From the NCBI GenBank assembly GCA_963706515.1, contig CAVPMW010000002.1:248001-312000 (forward strand): 64,000 nt of DNA, in the 5' to 3' direction. Below are positions 43,490 through 53,453 of this stretch, one piece after another (position 1 is the stretch's first letter; each line of letters opens with the position of its first letter). Source of the DNA: CAVPMW01 sp963706515 (GTDB lineage: Bacteria > Chloroflexota > Anaerolineae > Anaerolineales > UBA4823). Both the position numbers and the translations under genes were made by a program. The notes below the pieces were generated by a model that did no database searches, was not told where the DNA came from, and saw only the letters and a list, made by a program, of their open reading frames with translations.

Positions 43490-44197
43490 ATGAAGCTGCC
43501 GGTAGTAGTGATTGCCTGCCAGGTATTTCAACACCTGATCGAGAAGTATCTCCCGGAGGAACAGCGCAGCGAGATTCGCTTCTTAGATTATGGGTTGCAT
43601 CAGGTCCCTAAACACCTGCGCAGTGAAATCCAGGAACAGATTGACCGGATCGAAGCTCCCAGCCTGATCATACTTGCCTTTGGATTGTGCGGAAACGGGT
43701 TGGATAAGATCCAGGCAGGGAAGCATATCCTGGTAATTCCGCGCACCGATGATTGCATCGCCATTTTCCTCGGCTCGTATGCAGCCTACCAGGAGCAGTT
43801 CCAATCTCAGCCGGGTACTTACTACCTGACGAAAGGCTGGCTCGAATCTGGCAGCAATCCGCTGGAGGAGTATAAGAAGTTGCTGCCAAAATATGGGCAG
43901 GAAAAAAGCCAGCTGATCATGGATCTGCAGTACCAGCACTATAAGCGCCTGTTATTCGTTGCGCATAACCAGCAGGACCTGGAAAAATATCGCCCCCAGG
44001 CTCAAGAAGTTGCCAAATTTTGTGAGCAGTGGGGAATTCAGTATGGCGAGCTGCGCGGATCTGAGGATTATGTAAAAAATCTGGTGGAATACAGCTACCT
44101 GCTTGCCAATCATAATGAAAATGATTTTTCAGGAGATGATTTCATCATAGTTCCTCCGGGGGGTGAGCTCAAGCAGGAATTATTTTTCCGCTTCTAG
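43490..44197 (+). CDS. DUF1638-family protein
   Basis: 235 residues from the ATG at 43490, 15 bases after fhs; an upstream extension of this frame overlaps fhs and is a shadow. The family signature is VIACQVFQHLI at the start and LAFGLCGNGLDKI near residue 63, followed by IPRTDDCIAIFLGS, with a conserved Cys in each block. DUF1638 proteins are repeatedly found beside corrinoid-dependent methyltransferases and their ASKHA reactivators; the biochemical role is not established. Here it sits between fhs and a RACo-like gene, in keeping with that pattern. No signal peptide or membrane segment. Confidence 0.85.
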   Translation: MKLPVVVIACQVFQHLIEKYLPEEQRSEIRFLDYGLHQVPKHLRSEIQEQIDRIEAPSLIILAFGLCGNGLDKIQAGKHILVIPRTDDCIAIFLGSYAAYQEQFQSQPGTYYLTKGWLESGSNPLEEYKKLLPKYGQEKSQLIMDLQYQHYKRLLFVAHNQQDLEKYRPQAQEVAKFCEQWGIQYGELRGSEDYVKNLVEYSYLLANHNENDFSGDDFIIVPPGGELKQELFFRF

Positions 44198-44208
44198 CCG
44201 GGGAGATT

Positions 44209-45805
44209 ATGCCGACAGTTACTGTTGTTTACGGAGAGCAGGTTCAATCGGTTGAGGTCGAGAAGGACAGCCTATTAGGGGAGGCAATTGCTGCCACCGG
44301 GCTGCCGATCGAACAACCCTGCGCAGGCAAAGGTACTTGCGGTAAATGTAAAGTATTGTGCGAAAATGGAGTGGCGCCGCCGGATGAGATCGAATTTCTC
44401 CACCTATCCAGAGGCGAGCTGGCACTTGACAACCGCCTGGCATGCAGGGCGCGCATTACTGCTGATGCCCGGGTAGTACTCTCACCGATCGTTATCTATT
44501 CGAATAAAATCTTCAGGGCAAGCCACCGCTATAAGAGCAGCCAGGCACCGCTGGGTCTGGCGGTTGACCTGGGATCGACAACGGTAGCCGCCTTTTTGAC
44601 TTTGTTGGAGAGCGGCGAGGTCCAGGCAGGAGGAGCAAGCCTGAACCAGCAGTCCGTATACGGCGCGGATGTAATCTCCAGGATTGCAGCCGGACTGGAG
44701 TCGCCGGTCAATGCGCAGCGCTTACAGCGGCTGGCTCTGGCATCAATCAATCAGGCGGTCGACTCGCTCAAGCTTTCAGATCGAATTCGAGACCGGATTG
44801 AACGGGTTACGATCGTGGGCAACGTCGCCATGCACCACTCTGCTGGTAGGGTTACCCCTCGAGAGCCTCGCCCGGATGCCTTTTCAACCTGTGAGCAAGG
44901 AGGCTATCGCGGACGCGCGCTACCTGATGGGAGGAATTTTTCCCGAAAGAGTGAAAGTATCCTTGCCGCCACTGATTGGGGGATTTGTGGGATCGGATGC
45001 GTTGGCTTGCCTTGCCTATTTTGATTTTGCGCACGCACAAGCCCCCATGGCCGCGATCGACCTGGGTACCAACGGTGAGGTCCTGGTGACGGATGGAAAG
45101 CGCATCCTGACCGCCTCCACGGCTGCGGGTCCTGCTTTCGAAGGAGTTTTCATTTCATGTGGAACACGGGCAATCGATGGAGCGATTGTCAACACTCGCC
45201 TTGAGTCAGGTAGGCTCCTCCTGGATACGATCGGCGATTGTGAGCCCGTGGGATTGACCGGATCAGGGTTGCTCAGCGTGATAGATACCCTGCGGGGGGC
45301 GGATGTCATCCTCGAGAGCGGTCGGATTAACGATAAATCGCCTCTGCTCAATGAGCTCCGCGGATCCTCTCAAAGGGATGAGCGCAGTATCCCACTTACC
45401 CCGGATGGACGTCTTTCCTTGACACAATGGGACATCCGTGAGCTGCAAAAAGCTAAGGGTGCAATCCGGGCAGCGGTGGAAATTTTGATGAAAAATTTGG
45501 ATTTGAAGCCAGAAGATCTAAAGCGTTTCATCCTGACCGGGTCCTTCGGAGGCCAGGTGAGCATCGACGCTGTGCTGGGTCTGGGGATGATCCCTCCAGT
45601 CTCTAAAAATGTTGTAGAGACCATTCCGAACGGCGCCGGATTGGGGGCAGCGATGTTTCTCAGCGATATCGGATTCTCCCAGGCACAGGAGTTATCCTCG
45701 ATCTGCGAGCAGATCGAGCTTGATCAGGACCCATACTTTTTACAGCACTACATAGGTGCAATGAATCTCTCGCAGGACATAAAATTGATCGATCTAATTC
45801 GGTGA
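44209..45805 (+). CDS. RACo-like corrinoid reductive activator (2Fe-2S plus ASKHA ATPase), frameshifted
   Basis: About 531 residues when joined. The N-terminal ferredoxin domain has CAGKGTCGKCKVLC and a later C in RLACRA for a [2Fe-2S] cluster; the ATPase domain follows with AVDLGSTTVAAFL (near 120), VTIVGNVAMHHLL, AIDLGTNGEVLV, TAAGPAFEG and the terminal FGGQVSIDAVLGLG. These proteins use ATP and an electron to return inactive Co(II) corrinoid to Co(I). The break is an extra T at about 44839 (CAC CAC T CTG), which restores MHHLLVGLP when removed. It shares the fhs operon with DUF1638. It is one of two such genes here, the other lying next to acsC. Confidence 0.85.
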
Positions 45806-46164
45806 AATTTTATACAGTTAGCACAAAAACACGATGAAACGCCCCCGTTAAATAGTTATATATGTCACTTGTAAGCCGGTTGCATCTTTGCTATATTTCT
45901 GACGAAGAGTAGCATGATGGGCATTCATACAGGTGGCAGGTATTGGGTCGATGAGTAAGGATTCTGTTGAGGTAGAGCTCAGCGCATTATGCCACTCACT
46001 CAATGATGTGAATTCATCTTCCCTCCAGATTACAACGCCTGCTGAACAATTATTAATAACCCTGCCTCACCCATGTTCTTTGGAGCGTGAGGCGGTTTTA
46101 TTTCACCAGAGAAAGTTCGAATCCAGCTTACATGTCCTATAAATCCAGAAAAACAGGGTGAGCA
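45806..46164. other. Intergenic region before the CODH/ACS genes
   Basis: About 359 bases with no supported gene. A 69-codon open frame at 45933-46142 has no ribosome binding site and no recognisable family. A TATAAA at 46138-46143 might be the -10 box for the HMA-like gene, but the matching -35 (GTTCGA) is poor. No terminator for the fhs operon is visible, so readthrough into the CODH genes is possible. Confidence 0.4.
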
Positions 46165-46557
46165 ATGAAAACATTTACGATAGATGTCCCGGCTATGTAT
46201 GGCGACCATCACGTCCAGGAGGTCCGCAGAAGATTACTCTCTCTCCCCGGGGTAACGGATGTCTATGCCAGCAGCAGCTTCCAGGTGGTAGAGATCACTT
46301 ACGATCCGACCCAGATCGAAGAGACAGTATTCGAGGAAAAATTGAAAGAGGCTGGATATACAGGCGACCTGGAGATTCCCGTCGAATCAGGGGTCAGCGC
46401 GTATAACCAGGAAGGCGTTTCATCTTTCATCCGGCATACCGCAACGTACGAAACGACCCGGCACAGCATCAGTTTTGGCCAGACTGCCGGTTATTCTGGG
46501 CGGCCTCTATGGAATTGTCCAGGCCTCGGAATACTTAATAATAAGATGGAGGATTAG
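46165..46557 (+). CDS. HMA-like (heavy-metal-associated fold) protein upstream of cooS
   Basis: 130 residues. The first 68 residues follow the ferredoxin-like HMA fold (VPAMYGDHHVQEVRRRLLSLPGVTDVYASSSFQVVEITYD-type alternation) but the usual CxxC metal site is replaced by MYGDHH, so any metal would be bound by histidines or not at all. The C-terminal part (FIRHTATYETTRHS, then SGRPLWNCPGLG) is separate and carries two histidines and a cysteine. It ends three bases before cooS, so a role in CODH assembly or nickel handling is plausible but inferred. GGGTGAG precedes the ATG. Confidence 0.7.
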   Translation: MKTFTIDVPAMYGDHHVQEVRRRLLSLPGVTDVYASSSFQVVEITYDPTQIEETVFEEKLKEAGYTGDLEIPVESGVSAYNQEGVSSFIRHTATYETTRHSISFGQTAGYSGRPLWNCPGLGILNNKMED

Positions 46558-46560
46558 GGG

Positions 46561-48577
46561 ATGGCGAAAGAAAAGAAGCGACCTGAGGAGTTATCGGCTG
46601 ACCCGGCAGCCCAACAAATGCTCATCCGGGCGGACAAATTGGGACTCAGCACAGCCTTTCGCCGTGCAGAGGAGTTACCGCCGTGCAATATCGGCGGTGC
46701 GGGGATGTGCTGCAAGATGTGTGGAATGGGCCCTTGCCGTTTAACCAAAGAAGGTCAAACGGGAGTATGTGGGGCAACGATTGACACGATCCAGGCGCGG
46801 AACCTGATCCGGGCTATAGCAGCCGGCTCTGCTGCACATTCTGACCATGGGCGCGATATGGCCTTTACCCTGAAAGCGGTTGCCAACGGGCAGGCAGAAG
46901 GCTACCTGATCCGGGATGTAGCCAAGCTGCGCACCGTCGCCGGATATTATGGGATAAAAGTCGACGGGCGCTCGCCGAATGAGATCGCCAACGACCTGGC
47001 TGATCTGTACATCGCCCAATTTGGGCAGCAGACCGGTCAGATTGTTCCAGTATCACGCGCTCCGCAGAAACGCCAGAAATTATGGGAATCATTGAAAGTC
47101 ATCCCGCGGGGTATTGATCGTGAAGTCGTTGAAGCGCTTCACCGCACCCATATCGGAGATGATCAGGAACCCGAGCATATTCTGAACCACGCAGTGCGCA
47201 CTGCTCTGGCCGACGGCTGGGGTGGCAGCCTGATCGCAACGGATATTTCAGATATTTTGTTTGGAACCCCTGCACCGCTGCTTGGGCAGGCTAATCTTGG
47301 CGTCCTCAAAGCCGATATGGTCAACGTGGTGGTACATGGTCATGAGCCTACATTAAGCGAGATGATCGTGGCTGCCTCCCAGGATCCTGAAATTATTGCA
47401 TATGCACAAGCTGCAGGAGCGAAGGGAATTAACCTCTCCGGTATATGCTGCACTGCTAATGAAATCTTGATGCGGCAAGGCATTCCGGCGGCCGGCAATT
47501 TCCTTCAGCAGGAGCTGGCGATCATGACCGGAGCGGTGGAGGCGATGGTCGTTGACGTCCAGTGCATCATGCAGGCACTGGTCGAGCTCTCCACCCATTT
47601 CCATACCAAGGTCATCACTACCTCGCCAAAAGTACGGATCAAAGGGGCGACTCACATCGAATTTGATGAACATAAAGCCTTAACGATCGCCAAGCAGATC
47701 CTGAAGACTGCTATCGATAATTTCCAAAACCGCGGGGAGTACGAGATTCCAGATATTCGTGAGGACCTGGTTCCAGGGTTTTCTCATGAATATATCAACT
47801 ATATGTTGGGTGGAACATTCCGGGCATCCTTCCGACCGCTCAACGACGCAATCATGGCCGGGCGTATCCGAGGGGTGGCAGCCATCGTCGGCTGCAATAA
47901 CCCGCGCTGCTAAACAGGACTGGATCCACACATATGTCACCCAGGAGCTTCTAAAACAAGATGTGCTGGTTGTTGAAACGGGATGCGGCGCCATCGCCAG
48001 CGCCAAGCTGGGACTGCTGTTGGGTTCAGCTGGCCTGGATAAGGTCGGTCCTGGATTGAGGGAAGTGTGTGAAACGGTAGGTATTCCACCTGTCCTGCAC
48101 ATGGGATCATGCGTGGATAATACTCGCATACTAACCGTCCTGACCCAGATGGTCTCCGAGGGTGGATTGGGAGATGATATCGACCAGATCCCTGCGGTTG
48201 GATTAGCGCCTGAGTGGATGAGCGAAAAAGCGTTATCTATCGCCACCTACTGCGTGGCCTCCGGCGCGTACGTCATTTTCGGCGGCTCTTCACCGGTCAG
48301 TGGTATGCCCGATCGGGTTTCGGACAGCGATGTTGTGCTCAACTATATTAGTGAAGGCTGGGAGAAACTCTACGGCGGTAAACTTGAGTTCGTCCAGGAC
48401 GCGGATGAAATGATCCGGCGCACCTTGGACCACATCGATAAGAAACGAGCGGCTCTGGGTTTGCCAGTTTATGATGTTTCCCGGTTCGGACGCAGCGGCG
48501 ATATGCGCATGCTTGAACTGGAACGCCTGCCCCTGGCGGAACGTCGCCAATCACTCTACGGAATTGCTGCGGACTAG
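46561..48577 (+). CDS. cooS: Anaerobic carbon monoxide dehydrogenase catalytic subunit, frameshifted
   Basis: About 671 residues when joined. Interconverts CO2 and CO at the Ni-Fe C-cluster. The B- and D-cluster cysteines are present at C42, C50, C51, C54, C59 and C70. C-cluster region motifs include VHGHEPTLSE, GICCTANEIL and, spanning the break, VGCNNPR followed by AKQDWIHTYV. The second frame then holds VVETGCGAIASAK, HMGSCVDNTRI and FGGSSPVSG. Removing one base at about 47908 (CGC T GCT) restores the frame, so this is a one-base insertion just after a metal-ligand motif. It lies between the HMA-like gene and acsB and forms the CODH part of the CODH/ACS complex. Confidence 0.92.
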
Positions 48578-48585
48578 GAGGAACC

Positions 48586-50880
48586 ATGTCAAGATATATC
48601 GCAACTCGAGCAATTCGGGGCGCCAATGCCCTGGTTACCGAAGCTGAGCTGATGCTGGGGAAGGCTTTGATAGAAAAAGGACCAGATACCCCCGTATCGT
48701 TCCCCAATACTGCTTACTACATCCCGTTAATTTTTGGGATGACCGGTATAGCCGTAGAAAGATTGTCTCAGCTCGAGCCAGTACTGACCCACGCTCGCAA
48801 TCTTTTGCATCCGCTGCCCTCTGAGCGAAATTGGACGCCATATCTGGGTGAGACTCTCGATTCAGGGATGGCGACTCTCCTGGCGGCGGAAGTGATCGAG
48901 GCCATTCGCTACGTTTACAAGCTGCAGCCAGAACCGATGCCCGGATTTGCTCTGGCAGGTGGGACGTCTTTCACCAGCCCGGATATCCACCAAGGCGACG
49001 GCAAATCTGGCCTGGATGGTCATTTGAACGGACCGATCGACGATATTCAGCTCCGCTCCTGGGGAATCCAGCTGGTAGACGGCCGGATGCCCGGATTCGC
49101 GGCGATCGTCGGGGCAGCGAAGTCGAATGAAGTGGCGGTTAAGATCGTGCGCGAGCTCCAAAGACGGAACATCCTGTGTTTTCTCTCGGGGAACGTCAAT
49201 GGGAGAAGTATTATCGACCAGCTGATCGAAGAAGGAGTCGAGCTGGGATACGATACCTATACGGTGCCTTTTGGGACCGATACAATCAGTGCAATCTACG
49301 CATTAGGGTTCGCTACTCGCTCCGCGCTCACCTTTGGCGGTTTGAAGGCGGGACAGGCGCGCGAGATATTAATGTACAATCGCGAGCGCGTCTTCGCCTT
49401 TGTACTCGCCTTAGGTGAAGTGGATGATCTGAAATACGCAGCTGCAGCCGGTGCGATCAATTTCGGCTTCCCGGTGATCGCAGATACCGTGATCCCAGAA
49501 ATCCTGCCAACAGGTGTGACCAAGTATGAGCATGTTGTCAGTCTCCCGTTTAACGAGATCGACGGCAGGGACGATCTGGAACGGGCTGAAAGACTGGTGC
49601 AAAAGTGCATCGAGGTGCGCGGCGTAAAAGTAAAAGTTGCCAATGTCCCTGTCCCTGTGCCGTACGGATCTGCCTTTGAAGGCGAAGTTGTTCGTAAGAA
49701 CGACATGCGGATCGAGTTTGGTGGAAAATACTCGCGCTGCTTCGAATACCTGCATATGCGCCCGCTTGACGAAATTGTCGATGGAAAAGTTGAAGTGGTC
49801 GGTCCAGGCTTTGAAAGCATCGATGCCCAGGGCGCCATGGATATGGGAATCGTTGTCGATGTGGCTGGACGCCAGATGCAGGAGGACTTCGAGCCCGTCC
49901 TCGAGAGGCAGATACACTACTTCGTTAATGGAGCCTCCGGAATCCAGCATATCGGCCAGCGGGATATTGCCTGGATCCGAATTTCTAAGGCTGCCGCGGA
50001 AAAAGGCTTTAACCTGGAACATTTCGGAAAGATTCTGCATGCCCGTTTCCATTCAGATTTTGGCGCGATCGTTGATAAAGTCCAGGTGACCATTTACACC
50101 GAGCCAGAGCTAAATAAAGAATGGCTCGCAAAAGCGCGTCTCGCTTACGATCACCGGAATAAGCGGCTGGCAGACCTGACGGACGATCGGGTTGAAGAGT
50201 TTTATTCGTGTACTTTGTGCCAATCCTTCGCACCCGACCACGTATGTGTCGTCAGCCCGCAGCGCCTGGGACTATGCGGCGCTTACAATTGGTTGGATTG
50301 CAAGGCATCATTCAGTATCAACCCGACAGGACCCAACCAGCCGATCAAATTAGGCAAAGTGATCGACCCTGTAAAAGGATATTGGACGGGCACCAACGAT
50401 TATGCCAAGATCGGCTCGCATGGCAAGATCCAGGAAGTTGCCGTGTATTCGATCATGGAGAATCCAATGACTGCCTGCGGTTGTTTCGAATGCATCGTTA
50501 TGCTGATTCCGGAGGCGAATGGGGTGATGGTCGTCAGCCGCGAGGATACCAGTATGACCCCTGCGGGGATGACCTTCAGCACCTTAGCCGGGATCGCCGG
50601 CGGCGGATTGCAGACGCCAGGTGTGATGGGAGTCGGTAAATATTATTTGATCAGTCCAAAATTTATCGCCGCTGACGGCGGTTTCAAACGCGTCGTTTGG
50701 ATGAGCAGCGTTTTAAAAGAAACTATGGCTGAGGAGCTGCGCGTCGTAGCTGAACGTGAAGGCGATGTGGACTTGATCTCAAAAATTGCCGACGAACGCG
50801 GTGTAAGCACCGTCGATGAGCTGCTTGCTTGGATGGAAGAGCATAACCATCCGGCTCTGGTCGCCGATCCGATATTCTAG
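48586..50880 (+). CDS. acsB: Acetyl-CoA synthase (AcsB)
   Basis: 764 residues, the full bacterial type with its N-terminal CODH-contact domain (the short archaeal CdhC lacks it). It joins a methyl group, CO and CoA at the Ni-Ni-[4Fe-4S] A-cluster. The ligand cysteines are in SCTLCQSFAPDHVC and LGLCGAYNWLDC (about 540-570) and in the C-x-C motif of ACGCFEC (about 629-633), which holds the distal nickel. GGAGG precedes the ATG and it follows cooS by eight bases. A strong terminator comes after it, so acsD and the rest form a second transcript. The frame is intact. Confidence 0.96.
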   Translation: MSRYIATRAIRGANALVTEAELMLGKALIEKGPDTPVSFPNTAYYIPLIFGMTGIAVERLSQLEPVLTHARNLLHPLPSERNWTPYLGETLDSGMATLLAAEVIEAIRYVYKLQPEPMPGFALAGGTSFTSPDIHQGDGKSGLDGHLNGPIDDIQLRSWGIQLVDGRMPGFAAIVGAAKSNEVAVKIVRELQRRNILCFLSGNVNGRSIIDQLIEEGVELGYDTYTVPFGTDTISAIYALGFATRSALTFGGLKAGQAREILMYNRERVFAFVLALGEVDDLKYAAAAGAINFGFPVIADTVIPEILPTGVTKYEHVVSLPFNEIDGRDDLERAERLVQKCIEVRGVKVKVANVPVPVPYGSAFEGEVVRKNDMRIEFGGKYSRCFEYLHMRPLDEIVDGKVEVVGPGFESIDAQGAMDMGIVVDVAGRQMQEDFEPVLERQIHYFVNGASGIQHIGQRDIAWIRISKAAAEKGFNLEHFGKILHARFHSDFGAIVDKVQVTIYTEPELNKEWLAKARLAYDHRNKRLADLTDDRVEEFYSCTLCQSFAPDHVCVVSPQRLGLCGAYNWLDCKASFSINPTGPNQPIKLGKVIDPVKGYWTGTNDYAKIGSHGKIQEVAVYSIMENPMTACGCFECIVMLIPEANGVMVVSREDTSMTPAGMTFSTLAGIAGGGLQTPGVMGVGKYYLISPKFIAADGGFKRVVWMSSVLKETMAEELRVVAEREGDVDLISKIADERGVSTVDELLAWMEEHNHPALVADPIF

Positions 50881-50898
50881 TTGATGTAGTACAACGAG

Positions 50899-50935
50899 GG
50901 CAGGATGGTTTCGGCCAATTCCATCCTGCCTTTTT
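50899..50935 (+). terminator. Intrinsic terminator after acsB
   Basis: GGCAGGATGG (50899-50908) and CCATCCTGCC (50921-50930) form a perfect ten-pair stem followed by five T. It divides the acetyl-CoA pathway genes into at least two transcripts. Confidence 0.92.
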
Positions 50936-51087
50936 CTAGGAAAGCGGTACTTAGGGAAGCGGAAAAATTATTGTTGATTGCTCATTTGATAATACTGGAT
51001 GTTCCAACTTGTTCAAATGATATACAATAATAAAAGTGGACAATGTTCCAGTTCTATCAATGAAAGATAATTCCTGGAGATAAGCAA

Positions 51088-52068
51088 ATGCCAATTGAAA
51101 TTCCATTAGATAGATGGCCTGGTAGTATCAGGGAGGTAACCCTGGGCGCGACACAGGCGCAAGGCGGCACGCGCGCATATTCCATTACAGTTGGCGGGGA
51201 AAAAACTCTGCCCTTCCTTCATTTCGAGGCTGAAACACCACATCGTCCCTACCTGGGAGTTGAAATTCGGGAACGCCGTCCAGAAGACTGGTCTCCTCTA
51301 TTGCTGAATATTTGGGGGGAAATTATGGACGATCCAGGAAAATGGGCAAAAGCTGCCGAAGAAGCGGGTGCAGATTTCATTTTGATGATGCTCAGTCTGA
51401 CTGACAGCGAAGGTAAGCAGAACAATCCTGCGGCGGCAGTTAAATCCGTCAAAGCAGTACTGGCAGCCACCGGTCTTCCACTTGCGGTGTTCGGTCCAGG
51501 GCAGGCAGATTTAGACAATGAGCTTTTGGTAGCGGTTGCCGAAGCGACCAAGGGTGAGCAGCTGCTCCTGGGAATATGCGAAGATAAAAATTATCGAACG
51601 ATTGTCGCTACAGCCATGGCGAATGGGCATATCGTCAATGCCCGCACAGCCATGGATGTCAACCTGGCAAAACAGCTCAACATCCTGATAACCGATATGG
51701 GGCTGCCCCTCGAGCGGATCATCATGGACCCGACTACCGGTGCATTGGGATATGGGATCGAGTATGGCTATTCGGTGATGGAGCGACTGCGCATGGCTGC
51801 TTTACAGGGAGATAGCATGACACAGCTTCCCATGCTGGTAACTCCTGGGTTTGAAGCCTGGAAAACTAAGGAGTCGAAAGTAGGGGAGGGTGTTCCAAAA
51901 GCCTGGGGTGATTGGGAAAAACGCGCGATCAATTGGGAAACCATGACAGCCGTAACCTTGATCGAGTCAGGCGCAGATCTTATCGTGCTGCGGCACCCGG
52001 AAAGCATCCGCCGGGTCAAAGCAGTCATCGCAGAATTGATGGCTGACCCAGAAATCGCCTTAGCATAA
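51088..52068 (+). CDS. acsD: Corrinoid iron-sulfur protein small subunit (AcsD)
   Basis: 326 residues, a TIM-barrel subunit that, with AcsC, carries the cobamide methyl group between AcsE and AcsB. Recognised from the start (IEIPLDRWPGSIREVTLGAT), FEAETPHRPYLGVEI, NIWGEIMDDPGKWA and the MDPTTGALGYGIEYGYSVMERLRM block near residue 211. No cluster cysteines are needed in this subunit and none are conserved. CTGGAGA lies nine bases before the ATG. It is the first gene after the acsB terminator, 16 bases ahead of acsC. Confidence 0.95.
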   Translation: MPIEIPLDRWPGSIREVTLGATQAQGGTRAYSITVGGEKTLPFLHFEAETPHRPYLGVEIRERRPEDWSPLLLNIWGEIMDDPGKWAKAAEEAGADFILMMLSLTDSEGKQNNPAAAVKSVKAVLAATGLPLAVFGPGQADLDNELLVAVAEATKGEQLLLGICEDKNYRTIVATAMANGHIVNARTAMDVNLAKQLNILITDMGLPLERIIMDPTTGALGYGIEYGYSVMERLRMAALQGDSMTQLPMLVTPGFEAWKTKESKVGEGVPKAWGDWEKRAINWETMTAVTLIESGADLIVLRHPESIRRVKAVIAELMADPEIALA

Positions 52069-52083
52069 AATGGAGTAGCAATT

Positions 52084-53403
52084 ATGGCTCTCTCTGGCAT
52101 CCAAATCTATAAATTACTTCCCCAGACGAACTGCAAGGAATGCGGTTTTCCAACTTGTCTGGCGTTTGCCATGAAATTGGCGGCGAAACAAGTGGAGCTC
52201 AGCTCCTGCCCATATGTTACAGATGAGTCCAAGGCTCAGCTGGCTGAATCTTCGGCGCCGCCTATCCGGCTGATCAATTTGAAATCGGATGGGAATGAGC
52301 TCAAGGTTGGTAATGAAGTTGTCCTGTTCAGGCACGAGAAAACATTTTACAACAGGCCTGGATTGTTCGTTACCGTGCGAGATGATCTGGGGGTAGAGGA
52401 GATCCAGCAATATGTCGCCGAGGCAGATGCTTATAAAGTCAATTACGTTGGCATAGACTTGACTTTAGATGGATTTGCTGTCCGGGCGGTGAGCAGCGAT
52501 CCCGACCGCTTTGCTCAAGCAGTCCGGGCAGTTCGCCAGGTGAGCAAACGCCCTCTAATTTTGATAAGCCATTCACCTGAAGTTATCAAAGCAGGACTGG
52601 CAGAGTTAAGCAATGAGACACCCCTGATCTCTGCTGCCAGGGAGGACAACTGGGAAGCTTTTGCAGAGCTGGCAGTGGCTGCCAAAGCGGCGCTGGTTGC
52701 GGAAGCTCCAAACCTTGATGAGCTGGCTGCACTTTCGGAAAAGATTAAAGGCAAAGGGGTCGAGGATATCGTTCTTTTACCTTCGGAACAAAATTTGAGC
52801 ACTGCATTGACTTTGAACACGGAAATTCGCAGATTGGCAATCAAGAAGAACTACCATCCTCTAGGGTATCCCACGATCTCGTACCCTCCATCGCCTGAAA
52901 AGGCGATTCAGGCTATTGCCAAGTATGCCGGTTTTGTCGTTTTAGAAAGGTTTGTGCCTGAAGACGTGTATCCCTTGCTCGTGCTCCGTCAAAATATTTA
53001 CACTGATCCCCAAAAGCCTATCCAGGTGCAACCGGGATTGTACGAGATCAATAACCCGACACCAGAATCTCCGGTCCTGGTGACTACCAATTTCAGTATT
53101 ACCTATTTCAGTGTCGCCAATGAGGTCGAAGGATCCGGATTGTCCGCGTGGCTGGTTGTCGCAGATGCAGAAGGGATGAGTGTTCTGACCGCCTGGGCAG
53201 CAGGTAAATTCGATAGCGAGAGGATCACTCGATCAATCAAATCCTTTAACCTGGCCGATAAGGTCAGCATAAAGCGAATAGTTATCCCAGGACATGTTGC
53301 AGTCCTTTCAGGTGAGCTTGAGGCTGAGCTGCCTGACTGGGAAATCCGGGTAGGTCCACGCGAAGCTGTCGACCTGCCAAAATTCTTAAAACAAGCGATG
53401 TAA
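52084..53403 (+). CDS. acsC: Corrinoid iron-sulfur protein large subunit (AcsC)
   Basis: 439 residues. The N-terminal domain binds a [4Fe-4S] cluster through C17, C20, C25 and C42 (TNCKECGFPTC then SSCPYV), used to reductively activate cobalt. A TIM-barrel follows, and the C-terminal domain (about 320-439, with TTNFSITYFSVANEVEG and WAAGKFDSERI) holds the corrinoid. The methyl group from methyl-THF is carried here to acetyl-CoA synthase. It follows acsD by 16 bases and precedes a RACo-like reactivator by 50 bases. All cluster ligands are intact. Confidence 0.95.
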   Translation: MALSGIQIYKLLPQTNCKECGFPTCLAFAMKLAAKQVELSSCPYVTDESKAQLAESSAPPIRLINLKSDGNELKVGNEVVLFRHEKTFYNRPGLFVTVRDDLGVEEIQQYVAEADAYKVNYVGIDLTLDGFAVRAVSSDPDRFAQAVRAVRQVSKRPLILISHSPEVIKAGLAELSNETPLISAAREDNWEAFAELAVAAKAALVAEAPNLDELAALSEKIKGKGVEDIVLLPSEQNLSTALTLNTEIRRLAIKKNYHPLGYPTISYPPSPEKAIQAIAKYAGFVVLERFVPEDVYPLLVLRQNIYTDPQKPIQVQPGLYEINNPTPESPVLVTTNFSITYFSVANEVEGSGLSAWLVVADAEGMSVLTAWAAGKFDSERITRSIKSFNLADKVSIKRIVIPGHVAVLSGELEAELPDWEIRVGPREAVDLPKFLKQAM

Positions 53404-53453
53404 CTATCGCAACGAGGCACAAACCTGACGCACTGAAAAATAAGTAACAGGTT

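Noticed and set aside
45933..46142. 69-codon open frame between the RACo-like gene and the HMA-like gene
   Set aside because: No ribosome binding site, no known family and no coding pattern stands out.
47895..47925. Programmed ribosomal frameshifting in cooS and the other broken genes
   Set aside because: No shared slippery heptamer or downstream structure is seen at the seven sites, and the direction is not uniform; error or mutation is simpler.
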